64,000 nt of DNA from Arthrospira sp. PCC 9108 (GCA_016745315.1 CP066886.1:6448501-6512500); one strand, 5' to 3'; positions 1 to 9,405 are shown, counted from the first letter of the stretch. Notes: generated by a model not told the origin, from the sequence alone. Numbers and translations: made by a program.

Positions 1-83
1 AGCCAACGCCCTACCGTAATAGCAGGGATATGCTAACAGGTCACGGTTTGATTGTAAAGAAATAGAGCCTAGTAGGTGTACAA

Positions 84-1903
84 ATGGCGATAGCGAGTTT
101 AAAGAAAGGGTTTGGGAAACCAAAACCAATCAAGACTACGAACAACGCATGGAAGACAATCCCATGGACTAAGGTTCAACGGAAAGTTTTCAAGCTCCAA
201 AAGAGTATATTTCGAGCAGCTAAATCGGGACAAAATGCTAAGGCACGAAGGTGGCAACGTCTACTGGTGAAATCGTATTATGCCCGGCTCTTAGCAGTGC
301 GGCTGTAGGGGCGGGTTCCACGGTCAGCCATGCTTCCCAACAGTCAGCTTAATAAACCCGCCCCCCCAAGCGGGTCAAGGCAAGAAAACAGCCGGAGTTG
401 ATGGAGTAAGAGCAATCTCTTCAAGACAAAGGTTCGAGCTTGTTAAGAACATTAAGGGAAAACTCAAATCAAAACCACTGCGAAGGGTGTGGATTCCAAA
501 ACCTGGTAAGGATGAAAAACGCCCACTAGGCATACCCACAATCCAAGATAGAGCAAGGCAAGCCTTGGTTAAGTCGGCTCTCGAACCTGAATGGGAATCG
601 AGATTTGAAAGCACAAGCTATGGGTTCCGTCCCGGACGGTCGGCTCATGATGCAATAGCACGAATTTACTCAAGTATCAACAAGGGTGAATATTATGTAC
701 TCGATGCTGATATAGCAAAATGCTCTTACCGTGAACCATGATTACCTACTGTCCAAAATTCATTGTCCAAGCAGCTTGAAGAGAGACCTGAAACAATGGC
801 TCAAAGCTGGCGTGCTAGATAACGGTGTATTTGAGGATACAGAAACAGGGACACCTCAAGGAGGGGTAATAAGTCCAATACTCGCCAACATCGCACTGTT
901 GGGAATGGAAAGGCTAGTTAAAGGAATGTATCCAAATAAAGGCACAGCCACTCAGGTAAACTTTATAAGATATGCCGATGATTTTGTGGTCATATCCAAA
1001 GACCTAGAAATCATTGAACAGTGCAAGACTGCTATTTCTGAATGGCTAAAACCTGTAGGACTAGAAATAAAACCTGAAAAGACTCGAATCTGTCATACAC
1101 TCAAAACTATTGAGTATGACGGTAAAACAGAGAATCCAGGGTTTGACTTTCTCGGATTCAATATCAGGCAATATCCAGCAGGAAAATACAAATCTGGGAA
1201 AACAGGCGGGGGAGCAAGCCGATTAATCGGACATAAAACCCACATAAAACCCAGCAATAAAGCAGTTAAAGCTCACACAGAAGTGATTAAAAGTGCAATA
1301 GAACAACTCAAAACAGCACCTCAATCAACCCTGATAAGCAGACTAAACCCGATAATACGGGGATGGTCAAATTACTACTCAGCGGTAGTCTCAGTAGAGA
1401 CCTTCAATAAGCTAGACTTCATAATCTGGCAAATGTTACGAGCATGGACATTATCAAGATGCGGAAAGGCAAGTCTCGAAAAGCTAAATAATTATTTCAG
1501 ACATGGAACAATTAAACTTAGCAATGGGAAAGAAAGACATGAAAATTGGATATTCCAAACCAAAGATGGGTTACATCTATTCAAACACAACTGGACTCCA
1601 ATTGTTAGACATACCCTAATACGCCCTGACGCAACACTTTATGACGGAAATTGGACTTACTGGGCAACCAGGAAAGGACAAGCAATCGGCACGCCAAATA
1701 GGGTAGCAAAACTACTCAAAAAGCAAAAAGGTAGATGTACCTGGTGTGGACAATTCTTTACCCCATCAGATATAGTTGAAGTAGACCACATTGTACCTAG
1801 AAGCCATGGCGGAAAGGATGAATACAAGAATATTCAATTATTACATCGCCATTGTCACGACAATAAAACAGCTCTTGATGAAGAGATGATGCTGTACTCT
1901 TAA
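84..1903 (+). pseudogene. ltrA: Broken group II intron reverse transcriptase/maturase with HNH domain
   Basis: Three pieces in three frames make up one LtrA-like protein. The N-terminal RVT_N region is at 84-308. RT motifs follow from about 376 to 741, read through GKKTAGVDGV and IPKPGKDEKRPLGIP. The rest (731-1903) has the catalytic YADD box, the maturase/thumb region and a C-terminal HNH nuclease (CTWC, VDHIVPRSHGG, HRHC). Break 1 is a hairpin insertion of about 65 bp at 305-372. Break 2 is a loss of about 2 nt near 735. Just before it, motif A should read KCFDRINHD but reads KCSYREP, so the conserved Asp is also lost. The enzyme is almost certainly dead as an RT. The HNH end is intact in sequence. 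Confidence 0.9.
305..372 (+). repeat. Palindromic hairpin insertion in the maturase gene
   Basis: The 10-bp arms GGGGCGGGTT (308-317) and AACCCGCCCC (355-364) are perfect inverted repeats around a 37-bp loop. The segment replaces the few codons expected between LLAVR and QGKKTAG of the maturase and brings in a TAG stop at 306-308. Hairpins with GGGGCGGGTT arms are common dispersed repeats in cyanobacteria; that this is a small REP/MITE-like insertion is inferred. A RAYT gene, the kind of enzyme thought to move such repeats, lies at 45176-45718, but its flanking repeats have a different core. Confidence 0.65.
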
Positions 1904-1923
1904 CAAGGAGACGGTCAAATTAG

Positions 1924-1957
1924 GAGCCGTATGAGGTGAAAGTCTCAAGTACGGTTC
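1924..1957 (+). ncRNA. Group II intron domain V
   Basis: A 34-nt stem-loop begins GAGCC and ends GGTTC, with the AGC catalytic triad at 1925-1927 and a GTGAAAGT tetraloop region. This is the catalytic core hairpin of group II intron RNA. It looks intact, unlike the maturase gene, so the ribozyme could still splice if a maturase is supplied in trans. The domain VI hairpin follows (about 1958-1999). Confidence 0.85.
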
Positions 1958-1999
1958 TGTATGGGAGGGGGAGATGGCGACATCTCTCTCGACCCCTAC

Positions 2000-2812
2000 T
2001 CCATATATGCTAAAGCCGCAGAACGCTCGATTCTTGTAATTGCATTTGCCACTCAATTTCCCGCCAATTCTTTCGCAAATTTCAATTTACTGACTAGAGC
2101 AATTACAGCAGGAGGAGGACTTGTTTCTTCATCAGTAACGTCTATGGGAAACGGATGGTATAGATGCTCAATTACCTCAACAGCATCATCAACTGCTACT
2201 GCAACAATAGTGCATTACTTGAATAATGGGTCTAGCATTCTTTACACAGGTGATGGCATTTCAGGTATCTACATTTGGGGTACACAACTAGAAGCATCAT
2301 CAACACCATCCCCTTACACCCCTACTCAAGCCACCAGCGTAACACGTGCTTCTGATGCGGTTAGTCGAGTGTTGGGGGATGAGTTTAACCCGAGTGAAGG
2401 TAGTTTTTATATAGAATATACACCAAACAAGTTGACAGGAGTTGGTGCTATTTTAGGTACTAATTCAGATAATACCAACTTGATACTTCACGGCGACGAC
2501 AGTGCAGGTTTCGGTATAGACACTAGAACTGTGTCTGGTGGTGTGTTGACTTATTCATCACCCTTAATAACTAGATTGGACGCACCATCATTTAAGATAT
2601 TATCTGTTTTAGAGCAAGGTCGGCAAAAGTTATTTATTAACGGTGATAAAGTGGTTGATGCACCTAATACAGTAACATCTTATCAACCTATTTCTGAAAT
2701 TCTTATATTAAGAAGAGCTAATGGTGTTGTTGAAACTGGTATATGTAAAGATTTCCGCTACTACCCTCGCGCTCTTAGTGAAAGTGAGTGTTTAGCCCTA
2801 ACAAAACTGTAA
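2000..2812 (+). CDS. Phage tail/adhesin-like protein, 3' exon (partial)
   Basis: This 270-codon reading frame resumes straight after the intron. Residues 1-110 resemble the carbohydrate-binding-like module of many phage structural proteins, with the typical ending WGTQLEASSTPSPYTPT followed by TRASDAVSR. The second half looks like a concanavalin-A/laminin-G-like beta-sandwich (FYIEYTP..., ending in a YPRALSESE motif). Such pairs occur in tail fibre or receptor-binding proteins. The 5' exon lies before the intron and outside the window. An in-frame start at 1961 would lie inside the intron and is not a believable gene start. Function is inferred from domain style only. Confidence 0.6.
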   Translation, partial: SIYAKAAERSILVIAFATQFPANSFANFNLLTRAITAGGGLVSSSVTSMGNGWYRCSITSTASSTATATIVHYLNNGSSILYTGDGISGIYIWGTQLEASSTPSPYTPTQATSVTRASDAVSRVLGDEFNPSEGSFYIEYTPNKLTGVGAILGTNSDNTNLILHGDDSAGFGIDTRTVSGGVLTYSSPLITRLDAPSFKILSVLEQGRQKLFINGDKVVDAPNTVTSYQPISEILILRRANGVVETGICKDFRYYPRALSESECLALTKL

Positions 2813-2859
2813 TGGAGAACTAAAATGACTTATGACTTACAACAATAAATTAACAGATA

Positions 2860-3212
2860 ATGCCTAATGCACTTGATATATCTGAAAGTAATTGGTTTAA
2901 AGTTTATGAACTTAATTTCAGGATAGAAGATGATAGCTACACGGTACTAAAAAATTACCTGACATTTCTGGCAGTAAATTTATCAGGATATTATTTGACG
3001 CTGACAGTGTACCCGTGTACTGGAAAATGGCAGGGTGGTTAAAATTTTACACATACAATGATGTGAAGCAGAATATGATGGTTAAACGTGAAATTATATG
3101 GCTTAATGAATATCAAATAATTGAATCACCGCCGTACAGCAATTTTTACGCTTCATTTTCTCCACTAGAAAGGATTAAATGGTTTACACTTCATTTTTGG
3201 AAATTAATATAA
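2860..3212 (+). pseudogene. Small phage-type ORF split by an A-run frameshift
   Basis: Reading from ATG 2860 gives 30 residues up to DDSYTVLK, then a run of six A (2949-2954). The original frame gives a poor tail ending at 3042. Adding one A gives KKLPDISGSKFIRILFDADS, continuing to the stop at 3210-3212, for a protein of about 117 aa. The shifted reading is more protein-like, so I take the two overlapping ORFs as one gene with a one-base deletion (real, or a sequencing error). I do not recognise a family. The TAA stop abuts the ATG of the next gene, suggesting co-translation. Confidence 0.5.
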
Positions 3213-3467
3213 ATGAACTTGGTAATAGTTGAATTAGGGTTAATTATTGTCGCGATTATTATCAGTATGTTCATTACGCATACAGGAAACCTAATTATTG
3301 AGAATAGGTTAGACGGTATCCAAAATAGCCTAAATTATTTGATTAGATATGTTAATGATTTTATGCCATCAACAGTTTGTAAAAAACAGTTAGAAGATAA
3401 AAAGCAATCACCCCCTCTTCCAATTAACAGAGATGATATTGATGATGATGGTTGGAGAAAACCCTAA
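3213..3467 (+). CDS. Small single-pass membrane protein in phage context
   Basis: This is an 84-aa protein with one hydrophobic segment (residues about 3-22) and a charged C-terminal tail ending in a DDIDDD acidic stretch. It starts directly at the stop codon of the upstream small ORF and lies 30 bp before the DNA methylase gene. It could be a holin- or spanin-like lysis accessory given the tail-gene neighbourhood, but nothing in the sequence proves that. No family is recognised. Confidence 0.5.
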   Translation: MNLVIVELGLIIVAIIISMFITHTGNLIIENRLDGIQNSLNYLIRYVNDFMPSTVCKKQLEDKKQSPPLPINRDDIDDDGWRKP

Positions 3468-3497
3468 CATCAATTATTAATTAATGAAATCACAACA

Positions 3498-4366
3498 ATG
3501 AAACCTTTACTAAGTTATTACGGGGGAAAGCAACGAATAGGTTCTAAAATATTGCAATATTTCCCACCACACAAAATATATGTAGAACCTTTTGCCGGTG
3601 GAGCTACTTTGTTATTTTTAAAACCATTACCTACCGTAACCAATCAACACGATTATAGAGAGTGCATTAACGATACAAGCAACCTTTTAATCAACTTGTA
3701 TAGAGTAGCCAAAAAATACCCTATTGAACTTAATAATGAAATTCAAGCTACATTATATAGTCAATCTGACTACAGAAAATCTCAAGCAATATGTAAACAA
3801 CCGGAAGGCTTTTCAGACATTGAAAAAGCTTGGGCATACTATGTCAATATCAACCAATCATTTGCCAACGCTAGGCAGGGGTGGGGTTTCAGTAAAAAAA
3901 GCGAAAACCGAGCGATGACATTCACAAATAAAAAAGCTAGGCTATCTGAAGCGTTGGAAAGGTTAGAAAAGGTTTACATTTCCTGCGAGGATGCTATTAA
4001 GTGTATTGAAAGGTGGGATTCACCTAATACACTATTCTATTGTGACCCGCCTTATTCCGGTAGTACACAAGGTCACTATAGCGGCTACACGATTAAAGAT
4101 TGGACAAAACTATGTCATACATTAGATTGCATAACAGGCAATTACATTGTATCGAATTATCATCAGATGATTGAACCTCAATCATTTACACAAAAAATAG
4201 AAATAAATACAGTCATGTCCGCTAGTCACAAGAAAGACGTAAAAAGAAACGAACTGAAGTGTTATGGGTTAAAAGTAACTTAGACGGTTTTAATCAACTT
4301 CCTGGGTTAATTAACTCAGAGGTCTATAATTGTTTACTTAATACATGGGGTCAACCTAAACCCTAA
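3498..4366 (+). pseudogene. dam: D12-class DNA adenine methylase, frameshifted near C-terminus
   Basis: This gene would encode an N6-adenine methyltransferase that modifies DNA using SAM, of the Dam/T4-Dam D12 type common on phages. Visible motifs are the N-terminal YYGGKQRIG, the SAM-binding motif VEPFAGGATLLF and the catalytic DPPY (CDPPYSGSTQGHYSG). The frame from 3498 stops at 4283 with an odd end (RNELKCYGLKVT). Adding one A to the run at 4241-4245 restores the family-like end KKKRTEVLWVKSN and carries the frame to TAA 4364-4366. The catalytic core is unaffected, so a protein lacking about 40 residues might still form. It could be a true mutation or a read error. Confidence 0.8.
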
Positions 4367-4439
4367 CACCTAACAGCTACCCCAATAACTTAAATGTCCC
4401 CTATGGTTTCTGACTGTAGGGGTTCATTCATATTATCTG

Positions 4440-4469
4440 TTTTCGATATCGAAAATACGATATCGAAAA
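4440..4469. promoter_or_regulatory. Palindromic CGATATCG box pair
   Basis: A perfect 16-bp palindrome, TTTTCGATATCGAAAA (4440-4455), is followed after 2 bp by a second CGATATCGAAAA (4458-4469). Two dyads 18 bp apart, in non-coding DNA just after the phage-like genes, look like a repressor operator. No adjacent regulator gene or promoter could be tied to it. Confidence 0.4.
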
Positions 4470-4835
4470 TTATTTATATGCTTACCCCCTAGTTTACCCA
4501 CAATAGACGGGTTAAGATTTTGGCTTAGGGTGTTTATTAGGGGTACTGGGTTCCGCCTGGGATGATTACCACCAAAAATTGGAGACTTGTCTAGCGGTAT
4601 GTAGGTATCGGTTTCGATGGGGAATCAATTCTCTAGGATTATGTAGGTATCAGCGAGAGATGACGAAACAAGTCACCAGTTGAAAAGTTGTTTGAGGGTA
4701 TCGGGTTGATTCCGGTAGGAGATAGTTAGGTTAGTCGTGATTATGCGATCGCATTTTGTTGGTAGCGAGTAGGCTCCTCAATATTTCACCAATAATCTGA
4801 CTCCCATAGGGAACCAGGTAGGCGGTCTGATATCT

Positions 4836-4870
4836 TTGTACATTGATAGGAGTATCGTTGTACATTGATA
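4836..4870. repeat. Direct repeat TTGTACATTGATA, spaced 22 bp
   Basis: The 13-mer TTGTACATTGATA occurs at 4836-4848 and again at 4858-4870, with 22 bp between starts, about two helical turns. Such spacing suits cooperative binding by a protein on one DNA face. A second short direct repeat, ATGTAGGTATC, lies at 4599-4609 and 4641-4651. No gene function can be assigned. Confidence 0.45.
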
Positions 4871-5013
4871 ACCTAGTGGGTTCCCCCTACGGCTACCTAC
4901 AGCTATCATGTTGACTTTGAGCCATAGATAAATCCCACTGCGATCGCACTCATTACCGTCCTATTATTAGCACTGGTAGCTTTAGGTAATATCCTGCAAA
5001 ATTGAACCCATAC

Positions 5014-5147
5014 CCTCCCCTAACCGAAACAAGCACTATTGGGGAAACGAACGATGTGATAGCAGTCAATGGTTCGTTACCAACCGAAGGCTTGCCATTG
5101 ACGGGTATCACGAGAGAGTTACCCTATCGGTGTTTGGTTAGGGGGAG
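5014..5147. repeat. 134-bp nested inverted repeat in non-coding DNA
   Basis: The outer arms CTCCCCTAACCGAAACA (5015-5031) and TGTTTGGTTAGGGGGAG (5131-5147) are near-perfect inverted copies. An inner stem pairs TGTGATAGCAGTCAATGG (5055-5072) with CCATTGACGGGTATCACG (5095-5112), with about 14 of 18 bases paired. The whole could fold into one long hairpin with internal loops. It lies in the roughly 960-bp gene-free stretch 4367-5328. It could be a MITE, a structured RNA or an attachment-type site. Confidence 0.55.
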
Positions 5148-5328
5148 ATAGTAGGCATTTGACAGATTGATTAAGTTGTGCTTGTTGACTGAGTAATCAT
5201 CCTATTGACAGAATTATTTTCCTGTGCTAGGACTAGATCGTGAGTAATATCTGAGTAATTAGGTACGACTATCGGGTTGAGTAATAACCGCTATCGCTGT
5301 CAGGATAAGGGTTTATAGTTAACACACT

Positions 5329-8300
5329 TTGACAGATGCTAACCAGGCGGCCTGCGAATTATTTGGGTTGGAACGTCAAGATTTGATGGGATCTCGGATT
5401 AGTGATTTTGCTGAACCCGGCTTTAATTTTGAAGAAACTTGGCAAGATTTCCTCGACCAAGGGGAGATGGGTGGCTCATTTCGTCTGATACGACCTGATG
5501 GTGGTGTGGTGATGGTGGAGTATGTGGCCATAGCTAATTTTTTGCCTAATTGTCATCTGGTAACTTTACGAGATGTTACGGAAATCAAAAGGCTACAAGA
5601 ACAGGTAGAATCGTTGCAATCTGCCTTAGCCGCCTCTGTCTGTACTCCTGAAAAACTGCGACAGATTACGGAACAGATGGACGCAGAGTATTGTCTGCAA
5701 CAAATTGGTCGCCATATTCCTGGGGTAATTTATAAGTTTTGTCAAAATCTCGATGGTGGGTTTGCTTTTCCCTACAGTAGCGAAGGGTTACGAGAGATTT
5801 ATGGTATTGAACCAGAAGCCGTGCGGTCTGATGCTAGTGCCCTTTTTAATGCGCTGCATCCTGATGATATACAGTTGGTAGAAGAGTCGATTTTGGCATC
5901 GGCGGAAAATTTGACTCCCTGGCTTTGCGAGTATCGTATAACTCACCCTGATGGTCGATTGTTATGGTTGCTTGGTCATGCTACACCCCAACGAGAGCAG
6001 GATGGTAGCACGACTTGGTATGGTTATGTGCGAGATATTACTGAGCAAAAAGAAAGTGAAATTGCCCTACGAAGAAGCGAGAGTAAGTTTCGGAATTTGA
6101 CGGCAAATCTGAATGATATGGTGTTTATTGCTGATGTGGATGGCACTTTTAGTTATGTGAGCCCAAATTTTGAAGAAATTACGGGATATCCCATTGATGA
6201 GTTGTTGGGTATTTCTTTTGCCGAGTTTGTACATAGTGAATATCTGCCAATTTGTGTAGATGCTTTTCATCGAGCTTTATTAGGGGAAAAAGTGCGAGGT
6301 GCTGAATATAGGGTGTTACATAAAAATAATCACTATTACTGGCATTCTACTAATGTATCGGCGATGAGAAATGATGAAGGTGAGGTGATAGGATGTTTGG
6401 GAATTGCCCGATATATTCATGACAGTAAACAGGCGGAAATGGCGGTGCGGGAAAGTCATATTCGTTTAGAAATTGCCCTAGAATCAGCTGATATTGGCAC
6501 TTGGGATTGGAAGATGCAAACTAATGAGTTGGTTTTATCGGAGGAACATTGGCGGAATTTTATCGGTGCGACGGAAGGGGTGGTTAATCATAATGTTAAT
6601 GAGTGGATCAGTCGAATTCACCCGGAGGATATGGAATTAGTTTCTGAGAATATGAATCGACATATCCGGGGAGAAATTGATATTTATGAGACTGAACATC
6701 GTTTGCGATGCGAGGATGGTTCCTATAAATGGGGTTTAGGTATTGGTCAAATTGTGGAGAGGAATCGTTTGGGTGAACCGCTGCGATTTATGGGAATTTA
6801 TCAGGATATTTCGCAGCGTAAAGCTAATGAACTGGCGCTACAAGAACTGACTAATCAACTGCAAAAAGCTCAAAAAGTGGCGCATCTTGGGAACTGGTCT
6901 TTTGAGACTCAAACCCAAAAGGTTACTTGGTCGGAAGAGGTATTTAATCTGTTTGGTATGAGTCCGGAACAGGGTGAGCCGACTTTTGCAGAACATCTGA
7001 CCATAATTCACCCTGACGATCGCTCTTTATTTCAAAATAGGGTTGCAGAAGCTAATAAGGGGATTCCACAAAACTTTGATTTTCGGGTTGTGCGTGCTGG
7101 TGATGAGGTGGCTTATCTGAATGCTCGGATTGAAATAGAACAGCGAGACGAGCAGGTGGTGCGGATGTTTGGGACGGTGATGGATATTACGGAAAGAGTG
7201 AAGGCGCAAGAGCAAGTTTATCGATCGCGGGAGTTGTTGCAAACTATTCTTGATGCTCTCCCACAGTCGGTATTTTGGAAGGATTCTCATAGTGTTGTTC
7301 TGGGGTGTAACCAGGCTTTTGCTAGGGCTTTTGGTGGTGAAAATACGAGCTTTTTTATAGGAAAAACAGATTATGATTATTGTGTGAGTCGAAAAGAAGC
7401 TGAACATTATCGCGCTTGCGATCGCCAGGTGATGAATAGCGATCGACCCCAAATCAAATTAATTGAAAATAAGAGCAATGCTGATGGTAGCATGAATTGG
7501 GTAGAAACCACTAAAATACCTCTCCATGATGCGGACGGAAAGGTAATTGGTTTGGTGGGGATTTTTGAAGATATTACAGACCGCATACAAGCAGAAAGGG
7601 CTTTAAAAGAAAGCGAGGCTCAGACGCGCGCTTTACTTGATGCAATTCCTGATATGATGTTCCGCTATAGTTCCGATTATGTTTTTCTTGATTATAAGCC
7701 ATCTCTACAGGTAGAACCGTTAATGCAGCCGTCACAATTTTTGGGTCTAAATCTTCATGAAGTATTGCCAGAGTTTCTGGCTGTACCGACGAGTAAAGCT
7801 ATTGCAGATACCCTAAAAACTCAACATATCCAATTGTTTGAATATGCTCTAGAAATGCCTGAAGGAATCCGAAATTATGAAGCGCGGTTTGCTCCCTGTG
7901 GCAATGATGTTTTGTCTATTGTTCGAGATATTAGTGAACAGCAAGCGGCTTTAAGGGAACGCAAAAAAGCAGAACAAAAGTTACAATCTTTGCTGAGTCG
8001 CACCCAAACTTTAAATCGGATCAGCACCGAAATTCGCAATTCTCTGCATTTAGATACGATTTTGCAAAATGCTGTCAATGCGATTTTTCAGGAAATCAAA
8101 GTTTATATTTGTGCATTTGTATGGTATAGATCCGATACCAATCCACCCTGCTTAGAAAATGTTAAGGAGCAGAAAAATCCAGGAATACCTAGTTGGCTTG
8201 GCAGTTATAATATTGATAATTTTCCAAAATTATTTTATCATTTATTTCATGGGAAAATGTATCGGCTAGATGTAGTTAAGGATAGCCAAGACGAAGCCTT

Positions 8301-9405
8301 AAAAGAATTTTGTCAACAGTCAGGAATTGAAAGTTATTTGGTGTTACCTGTGCATACAGCTGGCGGCACAATTGGAGGTTTTGAAATCGGGAGAGTTCAG
8401 AGTGATTGTACCAAGGGTTGCGAATGCGATCGCTCTTGGTTAGATGATGAAATCGAACTGCTACAAAGTCTGGCAACTCAGGTGGCGATCGCTATTTATC
8501 AAGCTCAACTTTATCAGGAGTCCAAAGCCAAAGGTAAGGAATTGCAAAAAGCATATCGGGAATTACAAGAAACCCAAGTGCAGTTAATTCAAGCTGAAAA
8601 AATGTCGAGTTTAGGTCAATTACTCGCAGGTGTGGCTCATGAAATTAATAACCCAGTTAGTTTTATTTATGGCAATTTAACCCACACTTCTACCTATACG
8701 GAATATTTGTTAGAATTGATTGATACTTATCAAGAATTGTATCCTGATCCCCCTCCAGAAATTAGAGATTTAATTGAGGATATTGATTTAGATTTTATCA
8801 GGGACGATTTCCCAAAAATCATTAGTTCAATGACTCATGGAGCCTCACGAATTAGGGATATTGTTAAATCCCTGCGTACCTTCTCCCGTTTAGATGAAGC
8901 CAAGTTAAAATCTGTAGATATTCATGAAAATATTGATAGTACCTTAGTGATTGTCCAAAATCGGGTCAATGGTAGCAATGGAAGTCCGGTAATTCAGGTA
9001 ATTAAAGACTATGGAGATTTGCCGTCATTTCAATGTTATAGCAGCCTATTAAATCAGGTATTTATGAATTTAGTAATCAATGCTATTCAGGCGATCGAGG
9101 AAAAACGAAATCGATTAAATACGGCGGTAAACTCTGATTATATAGGATGTATAAACATCAAAACACGCCTAGCCGATAAAAATCAAGTATTGATATCAAT
9201 TACAGATAATGGTATTGGCATCAATTCCGAACATAAAAACCAGATTTTTAACCCATTTTTTACGACTAAAGCCGTAGGTCAAGGCACCGGGATGGGATTA
9301 CCAACCAGCTACCAAATTATCACCCAGAATCACCACGGAGAGTTAACTTTTTCCTCAGTCCCAGGGGTGGGTACAGAATTTATAATCAAGTTACCCTTGG
9401 CATAA
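5329..9405 (+). CDS. Multi-PAS/GAF sensor histidine kinase, N-terminally truncated
   Basis: This is a 1358-aa cytoplasmic sensor kinase with no membrane segment. It has about seven PAS/PAC repeats (residues about 1-870; several end in DITE or DISQ-type PAC boundaries), a GAF domain (about 887-1064), a short coiled coil, a HisKA H-box (LLAGVAHEINNP, His near 1104) and a HATPase domain with N-box NLVINAIQA, DNGIG and GTGMGLP. The only start is TTG 5329, eight bases after an in-frame TAA. The protein begins at DANQAACELFG, the middle of a PAS fold, so the original 5' end is missing. It may be a remnant that is not expressed normally. No receiver is fused and no partner regulator is adjacent; the next gene (9584) is another giant kinase. 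Confidence 0.85.
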   Translation: MTDANQAACELFGLERQDLMGSRISDFAEPGFNFEETWQDFLDQGEMGGSFRLIRPDGGVVMVEYVAIANFLPNCHLVTLRDVTEIKRLQEQVESLQSALAASVCTPEKLRQITEQMDAEYCLQQIGRHIPGVIYKFCQNLDGGFAFPYSSEGLREIYGIEPEAVRSDASALFNALHPDDIQLVEESILASAENLTPWLCEYRITHPDGRLLWLLGHATPQREQDGSTTWYGYVRDITEQKESEIALRRSESKFRNLTANLNDMVFIADVDGTFSYVSPNFEEITGYPIDELLGISFAEFVHSEYLPICVDAFHRALLGEKVRGAEYRVLHKNNHYYWHSTNVSAMRNDEGEVIGCLGIARYIHDSKQAEMAVRESHIRLEIALESADIGTWDWKMQTNELVLSEEHWRNFIGATEGVVNHNVNEWISRIHPEDMELVSENMNRHIRGEIDIYETEHRLRCEDGSYKWGLGIGQIVERNRLGEPLRFMGIYQDISQRKANELALQELTNQLQKAQKVAHLGNWSFETQTQKVTWSEEVFNLFGMSPEQGEPTFAEHLTIIHPDDRSLFQNRVAEANKGIPQNFDFRVVRAGDEVAYLNARIEIEQRDEQVVRMFGTVMDITERVKAQEQVYRSRELLQTILDALPQSVFWKDSHSVVLGCNQAFARAFGGENTSFFIGKTDYDYCVSRKEAEHYRACDRQVMNSDRPQIKLIENKSNADGSMNWVETTKIPLHDADGKVIGLVGIFEDITDRIQAERALKESEAQTRALLDAIPDMMFRYSSDYVFLDYKPSLQVEPLMQPSQFLGLNLHEVLPEFLAVPTSKAIADTLKTQHIQLFEYALEMPEGIRNYEARFAPCGNDVLSIVRDISEQQAALRERKKAEQKLQSLLSRTQTLNRISTEIRNSLHLDTILQNAVNAIFQEIKVYICAFVWYRSDTNPPCLENVKEQKNPGIPSWLGSYNIDNFPKLFYHLFHGKMYRLDVVKDSQDEALKEFCQQSGIESYLVLPVHTAGGTIGGFEIGRVQSDCTKGCECDRSWLDDEIELLQSLATQVAIAIYQAQLYQESKAKGKELQKAYRELQETQVQLIQAEKMSSLGQLLAGVAHEINNPVSFIYGNLTHTSTYTEYLLELIDTYQELYPDPPPEIRDLIEDIDLDFIRDDFPKIISSMTHGASRIRDIVKSLRTFSRLDEAKLKSVDIHENIDSTLVIVQNRVNGSNGSPVIQVIKDYGDLPSFQCYSSLLNQVFMNLVINAIQAIEEKRNRLNTAVNSDYIGCINIKTRLADKNQVLISITDNGIGINSEHKNQIFNPFFTTKAVGQGTGMGLPTSYQIITQNHHGELTFSSVPGVGTEFIIKLPLA

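Larger units (their letters stand above)
1..1999 (+). mobile_element. Degenerate group II intron (5' end outside window)
   Basis: A maturase-type reverse transcriptase reading frame (84-1903) is followed by a canonical 34-nt domain V (1924-1957) and a domain VI-like hairpin ending near 1999. This is the standard order of a bacterial group II intron. The 5' splice site and most of domain I lie before the window. The sequence right after the 3' end continues a phage-tail-like reading frame (SIYAKAAERS), so the intron sits inside that gene. The encoded protein is broken, so the intron could be mobile only if helped by a maturase from elsewhere. The exact 3' splice position (1998-2000) is inferred from the domain VI fold. 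Confidence 0.85.
4367..5328. other. Gene-free junction region between phage-like DNA and a truncated kinase gene
   Basis: No convincing reading frame is seen over about 960 bp. It contains the CGATATCG palindromes, two sets of short direct repeats, the 134-bp inverted repeat and the first HIP1 sites of the window (about 4744 and 4938). The kinase gene downstream begins in the middle of a PAS domain, so this stretch probably contains the boundary between inserted DNA and the older chromosome. Confidence 0.5.

Noticed and set aside
7027..7452. 141-aa minus-strand ORF within the multi-PAS kinase
   Set aside because: Antisense shadow of a coding frame with strong PAS content.
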